A DNA stretch of 33,230 nt. It comes from Alistipes sp. GTDB lineage: Bacteria; Bacteroidota; Bacteroidia; Bacteroidales; Rikenellaceae. Below are positions 1-7,374 of the stretch, piece by piece. Location: the NCBI GenBank assembly GCA_017937805.1, contig JAGBCX010000054.1, forward strand, positions 1-33,230, given 5' to 3'. A model generated the notes under the pieces. It was not told the origin of the DNA, did no database searches, and saw only the letters and a list, made by a program, of their open reading frames with translations. The position numbers and the translations under genes were made by a program. How positions within the stretch are numbered: position 1 is the first letter of the stretch; each line of letters starts with the position of its first letter.

Positions 1-231
1 GATGGGCAAGCCGTCTGCGAGTATCTCTGCATCTGCGACAAAACCCTGCAACGCCTACGCAGTGCCGGCAAAATCACTTACAGCACCATCGGCAACAAGT
101 ATTACTACCAGATTGCGGAGATTAAGCGTTGCTTGCGTGCTCACACAATCAAGAGCAGCGAGGAGATGTTGCAAAACCTAATCGCCCACAAGCGCAATAG
201 CAAGATGAAGGCGAGTGCTAATGTCCAGTAA
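1..231 (+). CDS. Helix-turn-helix domain protein, 3' part only
   Basis: The open frame enters from the left edge and ends at a TAA, leaving 76 codons. The visible part has the pattern of a MerR/excisionase-like helix-turn-helix of the HTH_17 type: a short helix (EYLCICDKTLQRLRSAGKI), then a wing that reads YSTIGNKYYY, then a lysine-rich tail. In Bacteroidales such small proteins usually sit beside integrases or mobilisation genes and bind DNA as directionality factors or regulators. The integrase, if there is one, would lie outside the window. The start is not visible. The family call rests on the HTH-plus-wing pattern only; the role is inferred. Confidence 0.7.
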   Translation, partial: DGQAVCEYLCICDKTLQRLRSAGKITYSTIGNKYYYQIAEIKRCLRAHTIKSSEEMLQNLIAHKRNSKMKASANVQ

Positions 232-236
232 ACCGT

Positions 237-276
237 AGAGAGGTGGCTACAAATAGAGGCCATCTCTCTTCGATTT
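237..276 (+). terminator. Hairpin terminator after the HTH gene
   Basis: An 11-pair stem (237-247 with 259-269, one G-T pair) begins five bases after the HTH stop codon and is followed by a modest T-rich tract. The tract overlaps the TTTG box of the next promoter. Confidence 0.6.
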
Positions 277-305
277 TGTCAATTCAAAAATTATTCGTAA
301 ATTTG
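275..305 (+). promoter_or_regulatory. Bacteroidota-type promoter for the candidate small RNA
   Basis: TTTG at 275-278 and TAAATTTG at 298-305 are separated by exactly 19 bases. This is a full match to the Bacteroidota primary sigma consensus (TTTG, about 19 bases, TAnnTTTG). A start of transcription is expected near 311. Confidence 0.6.
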
Positions 306-310
306 TCGTA

Positions 311-507
311 AGCAACTGTAGTTCTGAAGTTTGTATGGCAAAAGTCGGGCTCGAAAACGACACCTTGAAACAACCCAAGTGTCCCTCGAATTGGGAGTAT
401 AGTACTGGGCAAAGGCAAGTGCTTGATATACAGAGTGGGGAGCAGATGGACAGACTCTCGTTTTCCGCTCAACGCACGAAGGATAGCAGACAGCTATCCT
501 TTTTTTT
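311..507 (+). ncRNA. Candidate ~195-nt small RNA of unknown family
   Basis: The stretch is bounded by a consensus promoter (275-305) and a very strong intrinsic terminator (481-507). No convincing coding frame lies inside it. The only plus-strand ATG frame of any length starts at 335 and runs through the terminator hairpin, which is not how genes end. The RNA can form a hairpin at 359-383 (GACACCTTG against CAAGTGTC, one bulge), and CCCAA at 374-378 can instead pair with a TTGGG downstream. I do not recognise a known RNA family. Its place just after an HTH gene of mobile-element type suggests a regulator carried by the element, but that is inference. Confidence 0.42.
481..507 (+). terminator. 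Strong intrinsic terminator
   Basis: GGATAGC (481-487) pairs with GCTATCC (493-499) around an AGACA loop and is followed by eight T. ACGCAC at 472-477 and GTGCGT at 508-513 can extend the structure outward. It ends the candidate small RNA unit. Confidence 0.8.
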
Positions 508-544
508 GTGCGTTTCGCGGAAGAGTCCGTGACCATATAGACAA

Positions 545-590
545 TCCCTCCAAACCTCCCTTATCAAAGGGAGGCTTCGCTTGGAGCAGA
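545..590 (-). repeat. Dispersed palindromic repeat, copy 1
   Basis: CCTCCCTT (555-562) and AAGGGAGG (567-574) form an 8-pair stem with a 4-base loop, and CTCCA (548-552) pairs with TGGAG (582-586) outside it. Read on the minus strand, the layout (AGCGAAG-like lead, stem, loop, stem, TTTGGAGGG-like tail) matches the element at 19411-19466. They are two copies of one dispersed intergenic repeat family. Confidence 0.6.
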
Positions 591-659
591 AAACTATGTT
601 CGCCACAGAGCTTTTGCATACAAAGTGCCGCCACACATTCGCAACAACCGCCAACTAAC

Positions 660-704
660 AAAAAACAACAAGGTGCCCGGCGAAAACCAGGCGCCTTGTT
701 GTTT
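660..704 (-). terminator. Terminator of the type I restriction operon
   Basis: A 13-pair stem (665-677 with 690-702, one G-T pair) is flanked by A-runs on the left and T on the right. On the minus strand the stem runs straight into a T-run, 50 bases after the hsdR stop. It could also work on the plus strand. The stretch 508-754 holds only this and the palindromic repeat; I see no gene in it. Confidence 0.75.
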
Positions 705-754
705 TAGCATCTTGTTGCTATTTATCTTATATCAGCACAGCACCAGTTACGCTG

Positions 755-3700
755 CTACTTAAACTCATTCTCGCTCCACATTTCGCATTGGGTCATAATG
801 GTTTCGAGGGCTGCCTCCTGTCCCTCAGGTGGATATTTATACTTTTTGAGCAGTCGTTTCACAATGCGGCGCATACCGGCACGGGCGCTCTCCTTCATTG
901 TCCAGTCGATAGTCTTATTTGTTCGGAGAGCATCGGTCAATTCGCGTGTAATAGCGATAAGTTGCTCGTTGGTATAGAAGTCCTGCACCGCCTCGGGCTT
1001 GGTTATAGCATCGTAGAAGGCCAACTCTTCGGTCGAAAGGTTGAGTTTTTTGCTCTCCTCCTCGCCACTGACGATTGCCCTCGCGGTCTTCAACAGTTCC
1101 TCAATAACCTCCTCATTGGTAAGCAAACCTTTGAGGTAGTTACTCATCGCATTTGCCAAAATCTCGGAGAACTTCTCAGCTCGTACGGTGTTAGTGCGCT
1201 GATAAACCCTTATCTGCTCGGCTATCAACTTGCGCAGCAACTCCACCGCAAAGTTTTTCTGCTTCATCTGCGCTATCTCCTCCAAGAACTTCGGGTCGAA
1301 TATCGAAAACTCCTCCTTAATATCCGAGAATAGGTTTATCACACCCTCACTCTTGATGCTCTGTTTGAGCAGTTCGTTTATGCGTTCGTTAATCTCGCGG
1401 AACGAAATCTTACCCTTGCCCTCCACGCGCGTAAGCAGAGTGCGCACCGCCTCGAAGTAGGCAGCTTCCAATCGTTCATCACGCTGCAAAAGACTCTGGC
1501 AGAGGGACAACGACTGACGGAGTAACAATGCCTCTTTGATATATAGTTTCTTTGTTTCTTCGCGCTCGGGTGCTTGCAGGAAATCGACACCACCCGCAAT
1601 CGCCGCAGCGCGTGCCATATCCGACTCGCCGTAGAATGCCGAGTAGTCGAAGCCATGCAGCAGGTCGCGGCACACCTCCAACTTCTTCTGAAATTCGGGA
1701 TATGCAGTCTTCGAAATATCGGTGTCACCGTAGTTTTTGCGGTCACGAATGGTGTAGTCATTCATCGCCTGCTTCAAAGCGGAAGCTATGCCCACATAAT
1801 CAACAACCAAACCGCCCTGCTTGTCACCAAATACACGGTTTACACGCGCTATCGCCTGCATCAGGTTGTGCCCCGCCATCGGCTTATAAACATACATTGT
1901 CGAGAGTGATGGCACATCAAATCCCGTGAGCCACATATCCACCACAATCACCACTTTCAGTGGGCTGTCGTTATCCTTAAATCGCCTTTCAAGCTCCTTT
2001 TTGTGGGCATCATTGCCGATTATCTCGCGCCACTCCTCGGGGTCTTTGTTGCCTGAAGTCATCACCACCGCCAACTTCTCGCTCCATGCAGGGCGCAACT
2101 CCAAGATGCGATGGTAAATTTTCATCGCTATCGGGCGTGAGTAGGCAACAATCATCGCCTTGCCCGTCTGCTCATATTGGCGGTAGTTTTCGTAGTGGTC
2201 GAGAATATCGCCCACAAGCGAGTCTATCGTCTCGTCTGCGCCAAGTATCGAATCAAGACGACCTAACTCTCGCTTGCTCTTTTCGATTGCGTACTCCTCC
2301 GCCTCGTTGGCCATCGCCTCGTACTCGTCATCTATACGGCGGAGCGTTGCCTCATCGAGGTGCAGATTTATCACTCGGCTCTCGTAGAACACAGGGCGTG
2401 TAGCACCATCGGCCACCGCCTGCGTCATATCGTAAACATCTATGTAGTCGCCGAACACCTCGCGCGTTGAGCGGTCTTTCTGCGAAATCGGCGTACCCGT
2501 AAAGCCTATGTAGGTGGCATTTGGCAGCGAGTTACGCACTCGGCGTGCTGCTCCCACCTTCACACGACCTTCGCTGTCTATTTTCTCGGTCAGACCGTAC
2601 TGGCTGCGGTGTGCCTCGTCGGCAATTACGACTATATTTCGGCGTGTCGAGAGGGGCTCTTCGCTCTCCTCGAACTTCTGCATCGTGGTAAAGAATATGC
2701 CGTTTGCCTCGCGCTCACGCAGCAGGTCGCCGAGGTGCTTGCGGCTCTCCGCCTGTATCGGCGTTTGGCGCAGGAAGTCGGCACACTTGGCAAACTGACG
2801 GTACAACTGCCCATCGAGGTCGTTGCGGTCGGTGAGGATTACGATTGTAGGCGATGATACCGCCTCTTGCAACCGCTTGGCGAAGAATACCATCGAGAGC
2901 GACTTGCCCGAGCCCTGCGTGTGCCAAAATACACCGCCCTTGCCATCGGTCTGTGTCGCCTCGGCTACCGAATTTACCGCTTTACGCACTGCGAAAAACT
3001 GATGATAACCCGCCAAAATTTTTGCACTCTGCTTTTCATCTTTCGAGAAGCAGATAAAACCACGCAAAATCTCTATCAGGCGTGCCTTGTCGAACATTCC
3101 CGAGAACAACACATCGAAGGCAGCGTAGCGGTTTATTTCGCTTGTTCCATCTACCGTTTTCCACTCCATAAAGCGGTCCTCGCCGGCGGTTATCGTGCCA
3201 GCCTTTGAGGTCGCCATATCGCTCATCACACAGAAGGCGTTATAGACAAAGAGCGACGGTATCTCAATCATATAGTTTCGCAACTGGGCGTATGCCTCCG
3301 ATACATCGGTATTCTCGCGCGATGGCGATTTCAGCTCCACAACCACCAGCGGCAGGCCATTTACAAATACCACAATGTCGGCACGGCGCACCGAACGCTC
3401 CTCTACGGTCCATTGGTTGGCCACCGTGAAGTTGTTGCGTAGGGGTGTGTCGTAGTCTATGAGTTCTACGCGCGTTGAGCGTTGCTCCTTACCGTCAAAA
3501 TAGTTTACCTCGACACCATTTTGCAGATAGTCGTGGAACACCTCGTTGCGCTGCACAAGCGAGCCACTCTCGATGGTGCGAATCTTCGCGATTGCCTCCT
3601 CCACCGCCTCGCGAGGGAGCGTTGGGTTTATGGCATAGAGCGACTGCTGCACAAGGTCTATGTGCAACGGCTCGGTGTATTCGCGCTCCACACTTGGACC

Positions 3701-3778
3701 ATAGACATAGTCGTAGCCCAGCGTATCACGCATCAACTCCAATATCGCATTCTCAAAATGTGCCTCGGTAAAGTGCAT
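755..3778 (-). CDS. hsdR: Type I restriction enzyme, R subunit
   Basis: This is the motor and nuclease subunit of a type I restriction-modification complex: it translocates unmethylated DNA by ATP hydrolysis and cleaves at a distance from the site bound by HsdS. The 1007 residues show the family order. An N-terminal PD-(D/E)xK nuclease has D134 and E148-x-K150 (VVVELKSP). The SF2 helicase follows with Walker A TQGSGKS at 287-293, DEAH at 387-390, GFTGTP at 425-430, then LTGFDVPSL and QAIARVNRVF for motifs V and VI. A helical C-terminal region binds the rest of the complex. Length is normal. It is the last gene of the operon, six bases after the small membrane-protein gene. Composition is near half G+C, unlike the A+T-rich genes just upstream. 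The frame is intact, so the enzyme is probably active. Confidence 0.96.
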   Translation of the reverse strand: MHFTEAHFENAILELMRDTLGYDYVYGPSVEREYTEPLHIDLVQQSLYAINPTLPREAVEEAIAKIRTIESGSLVQRNEVFHDYLQNGVEVNYFDGKEQRSTRVELIDYDTPLRNNFTVANQWTVEERSVRRADIVVFVNGLPLVVVELKSPSRENTDVSEAYAQLRNYMIEIPSLFVYNAFCVMSDMATSKAGTITAGEDRFMEWKTVDGTSEINRYAAFDVLFSGMFDKARLIEILRGFICFSKDEKQSAKILAGYHQFFAVRKAVNSVAEATQTDGKGGVFWHTQGSGKSLSMVFFAKRLQEAVSSPTIVILTDRNDLDGQLYRQFAKCADFLRQTPIQAESRKHLGDLLREREANGIFFTTMQKFEESEEPLSTRRNIVVIADEAHRSQYGLTEKIDSEGRVKVGAARRVRNSLPNATYIGFTGTPISQKDRSTREVFGDYIDVYDMTQAVADGATRPVFYESRVINLHLDEATLRRIDDEYEAMANEAEEYAIEKSKRELGRLDSILGADETIDSLVGDILDHYENYRQYEQTGKAMIVAYSRPIAMKIYHRILELRPAWSEKLAVVMTSGNKDPEEWREIIGNDAHKKELERRFKDNDSPLKVVIVVDMWLTGFDVPSLSTMYVYKPMAGHNLMQAIARVNRVFGDKQGGLVVDYVGIASALKQAMNDYTIRDRKNYGDTDISKTAYPEFQKKLEVCRDLLHGFDYSAFYGESDMARAAAIAGGVDFLQAPEREETKKLYIKEALLLRQSLSLCQSLLQRDERLEAAYFEAVRTLLTRVEGKGKISFREINERINELLKQSIKSEGVINLFSDIKEEFSIFDPKFLEEIAQMKQKNFAVELLRKLIAEQIRVYQRTNTVRAEKFSEILANAMSNYLKGLLTNEEVIEELLKTARAIVSGEEESKKLNLSTEELAFYDAITKPEAVQDFYTNEQLIAITRELTDALRTNKTIDWTMKESARAGMRRIVKRLLKKYKYPPEGQEAALETIMTQCEMWSENEFK

Positions 3779-3784
3779 AATGCA

Positions 3785-4231
3785 TTATATCATTTTAGAA
3801 ATTAAGCCTATCAAAAAAACGATGGAAGTAGTCGTTGAGATTATTAACTTGCCTATTATGGCGTAAAAACTACAATTGGAGATATTCTTCATTTTGCTAT
3901 CGCCGGTTTTTACTCTTGACTCCATACCAAGACTTGTGTTGTATAGTTTCTTGGATAAACAAAAATATCGGCAGGTATCAACGAAATAGTGTATAACATC
4001 TAAAATTACATACACAAACGATAAAATTGCTGACCATATTAAACATTTATTAAGGTTGTCTATCTGCGTCTTTTCGCCGACATACAACAGCACCCAGTCT
4101 GTTGCTATAATTGCATAAATCAACGACCGCGAAATAGTTGAAAATGTTGTAGATTGAGCATTCTTACTTCTCTCGCAACTATTTTGGTATTTTCCCAAGT
4201 TATCCCTTATGGCATTTTTGTTTGTTGTCAT
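3785..4231 (-). CDS. Small three-helix membrane protein of unknown function
   Basis: I do not recognise a family. From the chosen start (MTTNKNAIRDNL) the product has 148 residues. A polar N-terminus is followed by two close hydrophobic segments (around SLIYAIIATDWVLLYV and SAILSFVYVILDVI), a cytosolic-looking stretch with several K/R, and a third hydrophobic segment at the C-terminus. The layout is reminiscent of small membrane effectors such as SLATT-type proteins, but no signature proves this. The frame is open further up, to 4294. I prefer 4231 because the longer start lies inside the 41-codon ORF upstream and the ATG at 4231 follows that ORF's stop by 16 bases. The gene is A+T-rich like its neighbours and unlike hsdR, six bases downstream. 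A local promoter at 4401-4428 could drive it separately from hsdM. Confidence 0.65.
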   Translation of the reverse strand: MTTNKNAIRDNLGKYQNSCERSKNAQSTTFSTISRSLIYAIIATDWVLLYVGEKTQIDNLNKCLIWSAILSFVYVILDVIHYFVDTCRYFCLSKKLYNTSLGMESRVKTGDSKMKNISNCSFYAIIGKLIISTTTSIVFLIGLISKMI

Positions 4232-4247
4232 ATTATATGCTTTATCT

Positions 4248-4373
4248 CTATTTGCGTATTTTCCCACAAGGCTGTGGAGGTTCACAAGGCTCATTTAATT
4301 CGATATATTCACGCCAGCTATCATTACCTCTTGTTGGGGTATCATTAGCACCTGAAGATTTATTTTCAGCCAT
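4248..4373 (-). CDS. 41-residue hydrophilic ORF upstream of the membrane protein
   Basis: ATG at 4373 opens a 41-codon frame ending in TAG. The product starts MAENKSSGANDTPTRG, then has a WREYIELNEP core and a Pro/Cys-rich end (PCEPPQPCGKIRK). It is hydrophilic, with no membrane segment. Support for a real gene: a promoter-like TAACTTTG (4401-4408) lies 28 bases before the ATG, the frame fills the gap between two genes, and it stops 16 bases before the start preferred for the membrane protein. The two would make a compact bicistron. I know no family for it. It might be an antitoxin-like or regulatory partner of the membrane protein, but this is a guess. Confidence 0.5.
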   Translation of the reverse strand: MAENKSSGANDTPTRGNDSWREYIELNEPCEPPQPCGKIRK

Positions 4374-4400
4374 AATTTATGTTATTTTAAGTTTGCTCTA

Positions 4401-4428
4401 CAAAGTTAGTTAAAAAATTGTAAACAAA
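4401..4428 (-). promoter_or_regulatory. Internal promoter inside the restriction operon
   Basis: On the minus strand TTTG (4425-4428) and TAACTTTG (4401-4408) lie 16 bases apart, slightly short of the usual spacing. They overlap the 3' end of the 148-codon gene upstream. Transcription would start near 4394, about 20 bases before the 41-codon ORF, and also read the membrane gene and hsdR. Confidence 0.45.
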
Positions 4429-4856
4429 AGGCTTATTATTGCACAAATCGCAGCTACAGCAGAACAAATTAGTGTCCATTTAGCCATTTGCTTGTCTTTC
4501 CTCTGCTCTGTATCCGCCTGCTCTTTAATCAGTCGTGTGCGCTCTTGGTTGAGTATGCTTATTATCGAATTAACGCTCTGCTTGTATGCATTACATTTGT
4601 TAGCACACAACATCTCATATTCACCAGCCATATATCCCCCAAGCATACCTCTACGACAAGAGTCAAATGACACATTTTGAATAGAAGAAATTGAGTATTG
4701 AGGCGCATTGATTTTTTTGAGCATATCAATCACTTCTCGCTTTACGCCCACTCCATAATCAAATAATCTGTCATTATAAGATGACCCGTAACTCAAATAG
4801 GTGTTCATTAGGATAATGCCGTTATCCAATATCTGTATTTTTTCTTCGTAGGTCAT
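4410..4856 (-). CDS. Unknown 148-residue protein with C-terminal membrane anchor
   Basis: I do not recognise a family. The protein is mostly helical and polar, with a glycine/cysteine stretch in the middle (CRRGMLGGYMAGEYEMLC). A likely coiled region rich in Q, E, K and R (around LNQERTRLIKEQADTEQRK) follows. A single hydrophobic segment ends the chain (SAVAAICAIISLLFTIF), so it looks tail-anchored with the bulk in the cytoplasm. Its start lies 4 bases after the hsdS stop, so it is probably translated from the hsd message. It is A+T-rich. The general plan, soluble domain plus terminal helix, is shared with the 204-residue protein on the other side of hsdS, although I see no clear residue similarity. 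Confidence 0.72.
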   Translation of the reverse strand: MTYEEKIQILDNGIILMNTYLSYGSSYNDRLFDYGVGVKREVIDMLKKINAPQYSISSIQNVSFDSCRRGMLGGYMAGEYEMLCANKCNAYKQSVNSIISILNQERTRLIKEQADTEQRKDKQMAKWTLICSAVAAICAIISLLFTIF

Positions 4857-4860
4857 CTTT

Positions 4861-5910
4861 TTACAATTTTATCTCTCCATTCATCAATTTTGGTAATAAA
4901 GTATCGCGGAGGGTGGCAAGGGTTTCGTTTTCCTTTTTATTTTGCTTTATGTTATCAAAAATAGTTTTTACCACCTGATTGAATTTTATAAGAGCCTTTT
5001 GAGATGGAACAACGATTTTAGTAGTTCTAAACGCTGGAACTGTAAGTTGTTGTTGCGTAGTTCCTGTTCCGCTTATGTTCTGCGTTAAAGCCCATAAATA
5101 TAAGAAATATGCCGACATATTTTCATATGCTGGGACAACAGATATAAGACGGACAATAGGCACATATGGTTCTGTACGTAAACACACAAAACCAATCGTT
5201 CCTCTTGCTGATATTGTTATACTATTCTCTGTAATTCGGGGATTATTAGTATATCCATACAATCCCTCGTTATCTATGCCATTAGAGTAGATTGGAATGT
5301 TGCATTCAGGAGTTTTTTGCTCTGAACATATTTGAGGTTTATCTCCGCCTGCTGATAATGTAGCCACATCATCTAACATTAGTGTTTCCCAATCGTCACT
5401 GCGATTATCTACAAACCATTGTTTATAGAGTGCTTGGGCTTGGAGTTCGAGGTTGGTGTTTATACGGCGATTATTCTCGATTTTATCATCTATCGCACCC
5501 AATATCCCCGCAATCCTCCGCTGCTCCTCCAACGACGGAGTATGTTTTATCTCAATTGGGTGGATATGATTTCTATTTAATGTTGGAACTGCACTACCAC
5601 CGCCATAAGATGCAAGCGGAATAGTTTTTAATAGATAATATAGATACAATGGATCATTACCTTTGAAATCATCTACATACAAAACGGTATTATGAGCCCA
5701 ACATTTGTCGTAAATATATGGTGTTCCAACATTTCCGCTACGCCCTATTGTAATACAAGGCTCAATAGGTGTAGAAACATTATGATAGCCAATAACTCCA
5801 TTAGAACCAGCAACAGGAATTTCGCCATTTACCATTTCGGTCTTTGGCAAATCGTGTCCTCTTCTAAAATTGAGAATATCTCCTAACTTATATGTTTTCC
5901 ACGAGGTCAT
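4861..5910 (-). CDS. hsdS: Type I restriction-modification specificity subunit
   Basis: HsdS gives the complex its bipartite DNA target. The 349 residues hold two target-recognition domains (about 5-120 and 172-300). A conserved spacer helix at about 125-167 (PSLEEQRRIAGILGAIDDKIENN, shown in part) separates them, and the second copy of the helix sits at the C-terminus (ETLATLRDTLLPKLMNGEI). That is a complete, somewhat compact HsdS. It starts two bases after the TIGR02391 gene and ends four bases before the 148-codon gene. Its first eight codons are repeated upstream of the TIGR02391 gene (see 6719-6751). I see only one hsdS, no inverted second copy and no recombinase, so shuffling by inversion is not supported here. 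Confidence 0.95.
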   Translation of the reverse strand: MTSWKTYKLGDILNFRRGHDLPKTEMVNGEIPVAGSNGVIGYHNVSTPIEPCITIGRSGNVGTPYIYDKCWAHNTVLYVDDFKGNDPLYLYYLLKTIPLASYGGGSAVPTLNRNHIHPIEIKHTPSLEEQRRIAGILGAIDDKIENNRRINTNLELQAQALYKQWFVDNRSDDWETLMLDDVATLSAGGDKPQICSEQKTPECNIPIYSNGIDNEGLYGYTNNPRITENSITISARGTIGFVCLRTEPYVPIVRLISVVPAYENMSAYFLYLWALTQNISGTGTTQQQLTVPAFRTTKIVVPSQKALIKFNQVVKTIFDNIKQNKKENETLATLRDTLLPKLMNGEIKL

Positions 5911-5913
5911 AAT
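5888..5913. repeat. 26-base direct repeat, copy at the true hsdS start
   Basis: This stretch covers the hsdS start region. It matches 6729-6754 at 25 of 26 bases; the only difference is G at 5905 against A at 6746. The two copies bracket the TIGR02391 gene exactly. Confidence 0.85.
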
Positions 5914-6716
5914 TAAGCTATTCTAATTTTTTGCGCCTTATCCAATCTTCTATGGCAATATGATATTATGCCTAAAATTTCTAATGCATCTTGTTCTTCT
6001 ATTACCCAAGAGATTTTGGGTTCGTGTGCTTCCGGATTCCTAAACATACTGTATAGTCCTTTAAGTAAATTTGCAAAGCCTACATGCTCATCTTTCTCGG
6101 AATCACTTATGAAATTGTTAATAATCAATATAGGGTGGCTACTAAAAACATATTCTATTAATCTATTGCCATCCTTGTTGTAGCCAGACAAATCTTTAAT
6201 TCTTTGAAATAGTCCTTTGTTTGCCTCAAATACCGCATGAAAATAATTGTTTTGCAATAGTTCAGCCTTACAATACTTGAAAATTTCAGCATGACCATTT
6301 CTCTTTTCAATCTCTTGCTTTAGATTATTTACTTTTATTTCAACGTCCGCTATCACATTTGCTTTCTCAATTATTGAGAATTTGCCATTTTCGTTATATT
6401 GATATCCACAAAAAGCCAATTGTTGATTAACCTTTTCTCGGAGGTTATCAAATCTATCCTTATTCCCAACAAACCGAGCTGGGGCGAGGGCATTAGCAAT
6501 AAATTTCAATATATTATTTGAACATTTAAGCGTATTATGAGATTCCGCAAATGCATTATATAAGCGTATTCGTTTTGTATTAACAGGATCAATATCTTTT
6601 ATATTGGATTGTAATAATAACTTGTGAATCTCAGAACCTGTTAAGCCTTCGGCTGTATCGCCCAATACATTTGCAACACCTTCTATAACAATTGGTGTTA
6701 AAATTCGTTTCTCCAT
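5913..6716 (-). CDS. TIGR02391 (Ymh) family protein, HEPN-like
   Basis: The C-terminal half matches the TIGR02391 family pattern: a stretch like YFHAVFEANKGLFQRIKDLSG, then FANLLKGLYSMFRNPEAHE, and a final helix with a paired arginine (CHRRLDK). RNPEAH at residues 226-231 is an R-x4-H arrangement, the hallmark of HEPN ribonucleases. I recall this family being grouped with HEPN, but could not check it. The N-terminal ~130 residues are helical and less familiar. HEPN proteins often act as RNA-cutting toxins in abortive defence. Here it lies two bases upstream of hsdS inside the hsd operon and is very A+T-rich. It is flanked by a 26-base duplication of the hsdS start, as though inserted there. 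Family call good, toxin role inferred. Confidence 0.82.
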   Translation of the reverse strand: MEKRILTPIVIEGVANVLGDTAEGLTGSEIHKLLLQSNIKDIDPVNTKRIRLYNAFAESHNTLKCSNNILKFIANALAPARFVGNKDRFDNLREKVNQQLAFCGYQYNENGKFSIIEKANVIADVEIKVNNLKQEIEKRNGHAEIFKYCKAELLQNNYFHAVFEANKGLFQRIKDLSGYNKDGNRLIEYVFSSHPILIINNFISDSEKDEHVGFANLLKGLYSMFRNPEAHEPKISWVIEEQDALEILGIISYCHRRLDKAQKIRIA

Positions 6717-6718
6717 AC

Positions 6719-6751
6719 TTATGACGATTTATATGTTTTCCACGAAGTCAT
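6719..6751 (-). pseudogene. Ten-codon stump of a duplicated hsdS start
   Basis: ATG at 6751 opens a frame reading MTSWKTYK, identical to the first eight residues of HsdS, followed by two serines and TAA. It begins three bases after the 204-codon gene stops and ends two bases before the TIGR02391 start. Its spacing to the upstream gene mimics that of the real hsdS. It is best read as the old hsdS start left behind when the TIGR02391 gene arrived. It may still be translated as a tiny leader peptide. Confidence 0.7.
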
Positions 6752-6754
6752 AAT
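6729..6754. repeat. 26-base direct repeat, upstream copy
   Basis: This is the partner of 5888-5913, with 25 of 26 bases the same and a period of 841 bases. The matched part covers the hsdS start codon, seven further codons and the two or three bases before them. Confidence 0.85.
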
Positions 6755-7368
6755 CAAAATATAATTCCTAAAATTCCAAGTAATGCCGAAACTCCGATAG
6801 AAACCCAAGTTATCAATTGCTGTTTGGCAAATCTTATCTCCTCATCGGTCTTAAAATTGTTCTTTACAAGGTCTTTGAGTTCTTCGCTTATGTAATAATT
6901 GGAGTATAAAAATCTGTTTATAGACGATAATTGATTTTTCCACATATCGTACATCCAATACTTTTCTTCTCTATCTGCTCCATACCACCCCATAAATGGG
7001 CCTTCTAAAATAATTGTTTCGGTGCTATTAACTGCAATAACGCCAATCTTTTTCCATTCAGAATGGACAGAGCCGATAACCAATGGATCAGAGCGAAAGC
7101 CTCCACTACACATAAAATCTCCATTTTCAATAAGTTTTTTCATGAGGTCGATAAATATGTCTATATAAGCCTTGCCCCTATTCCCGAGATAGTCAGGATA
7201 TAAGTCTTTTCTTAAACATACCAAGTCGGCATTGTCTGCGTTAACAATTCCAATTCCGTGTTTCTCCAACAAACGACAATGATTAAGAACCGATGCGAGA
7301 TTCCACCCTCGGTTCTCATATTGTACCATTGCTTTTACTATCTCTCTTTCCTCTTTTGAAAATTTCAT
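6754..7368 (-). CDS. Unknown 204-residue protein with C-terminal membrane anchor
   Basis: No family recognised. The protein opens with charged helices (MKFSKEEREIVKAMVQYENR). A mixed alpha/beta-looking middle follows (FRSDPLVIGSVHSEWKKIGV, ETIILEGPFMGWYG), and one terminal hydrophobic helix after a polar linker (VSIGVSALLGILGIIF). That suggests a cytoplasmic domain tethered to the inner membrane. It lies between the fic gene and the hsdS region. Its ATG at 7368 is six bases after a short remnant that resembles the hsdM 3' end. It is A+T-rich. Presence of two tail-anchored unknowns beside hsdS is unusual for a restriction locus. Confidence 0.75.
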   Translation of the reverse strand: MKFSKEEREIVKAMVQYENRGWNLASVLNHCRLLEKHGIGIVNADNADLVCLRKDLYPDYLGNRGKAYIDIFIDLMKKLIENGDFMCSGGFRSDPLVIGSVHSEWKKIGVIAVNSTETIILEGPFMGWYGADREEKYWMYDMWKNQLSSINRFLYSNYYISEELKDLVKNNFKTDEEIRFAKQQLITWVSIGVSALLGILGIIF

Positions 7369-7374
7369 ACTACA

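Noticed and set aside
335..532. Plus-strand 65-codon ORF
   Set aside because: It runs through the strong terminator at 481-507 and shows no domain pattern.
284..536. Minus-strand ORFs (62 and 81 codons) in the region before hsdR
   Set aside because: They lie antisense to a promoter-to-terminator unit, have no clear start context, and the longer one contains the terminator hairpin. More likely shadows of an RNA.
4861..5910. Phase-variable hsdS by inversion
   Set aside because: No second or partial inverted hsdS, no inverted repeats around the recognition domains and no recombinase gene in the window.
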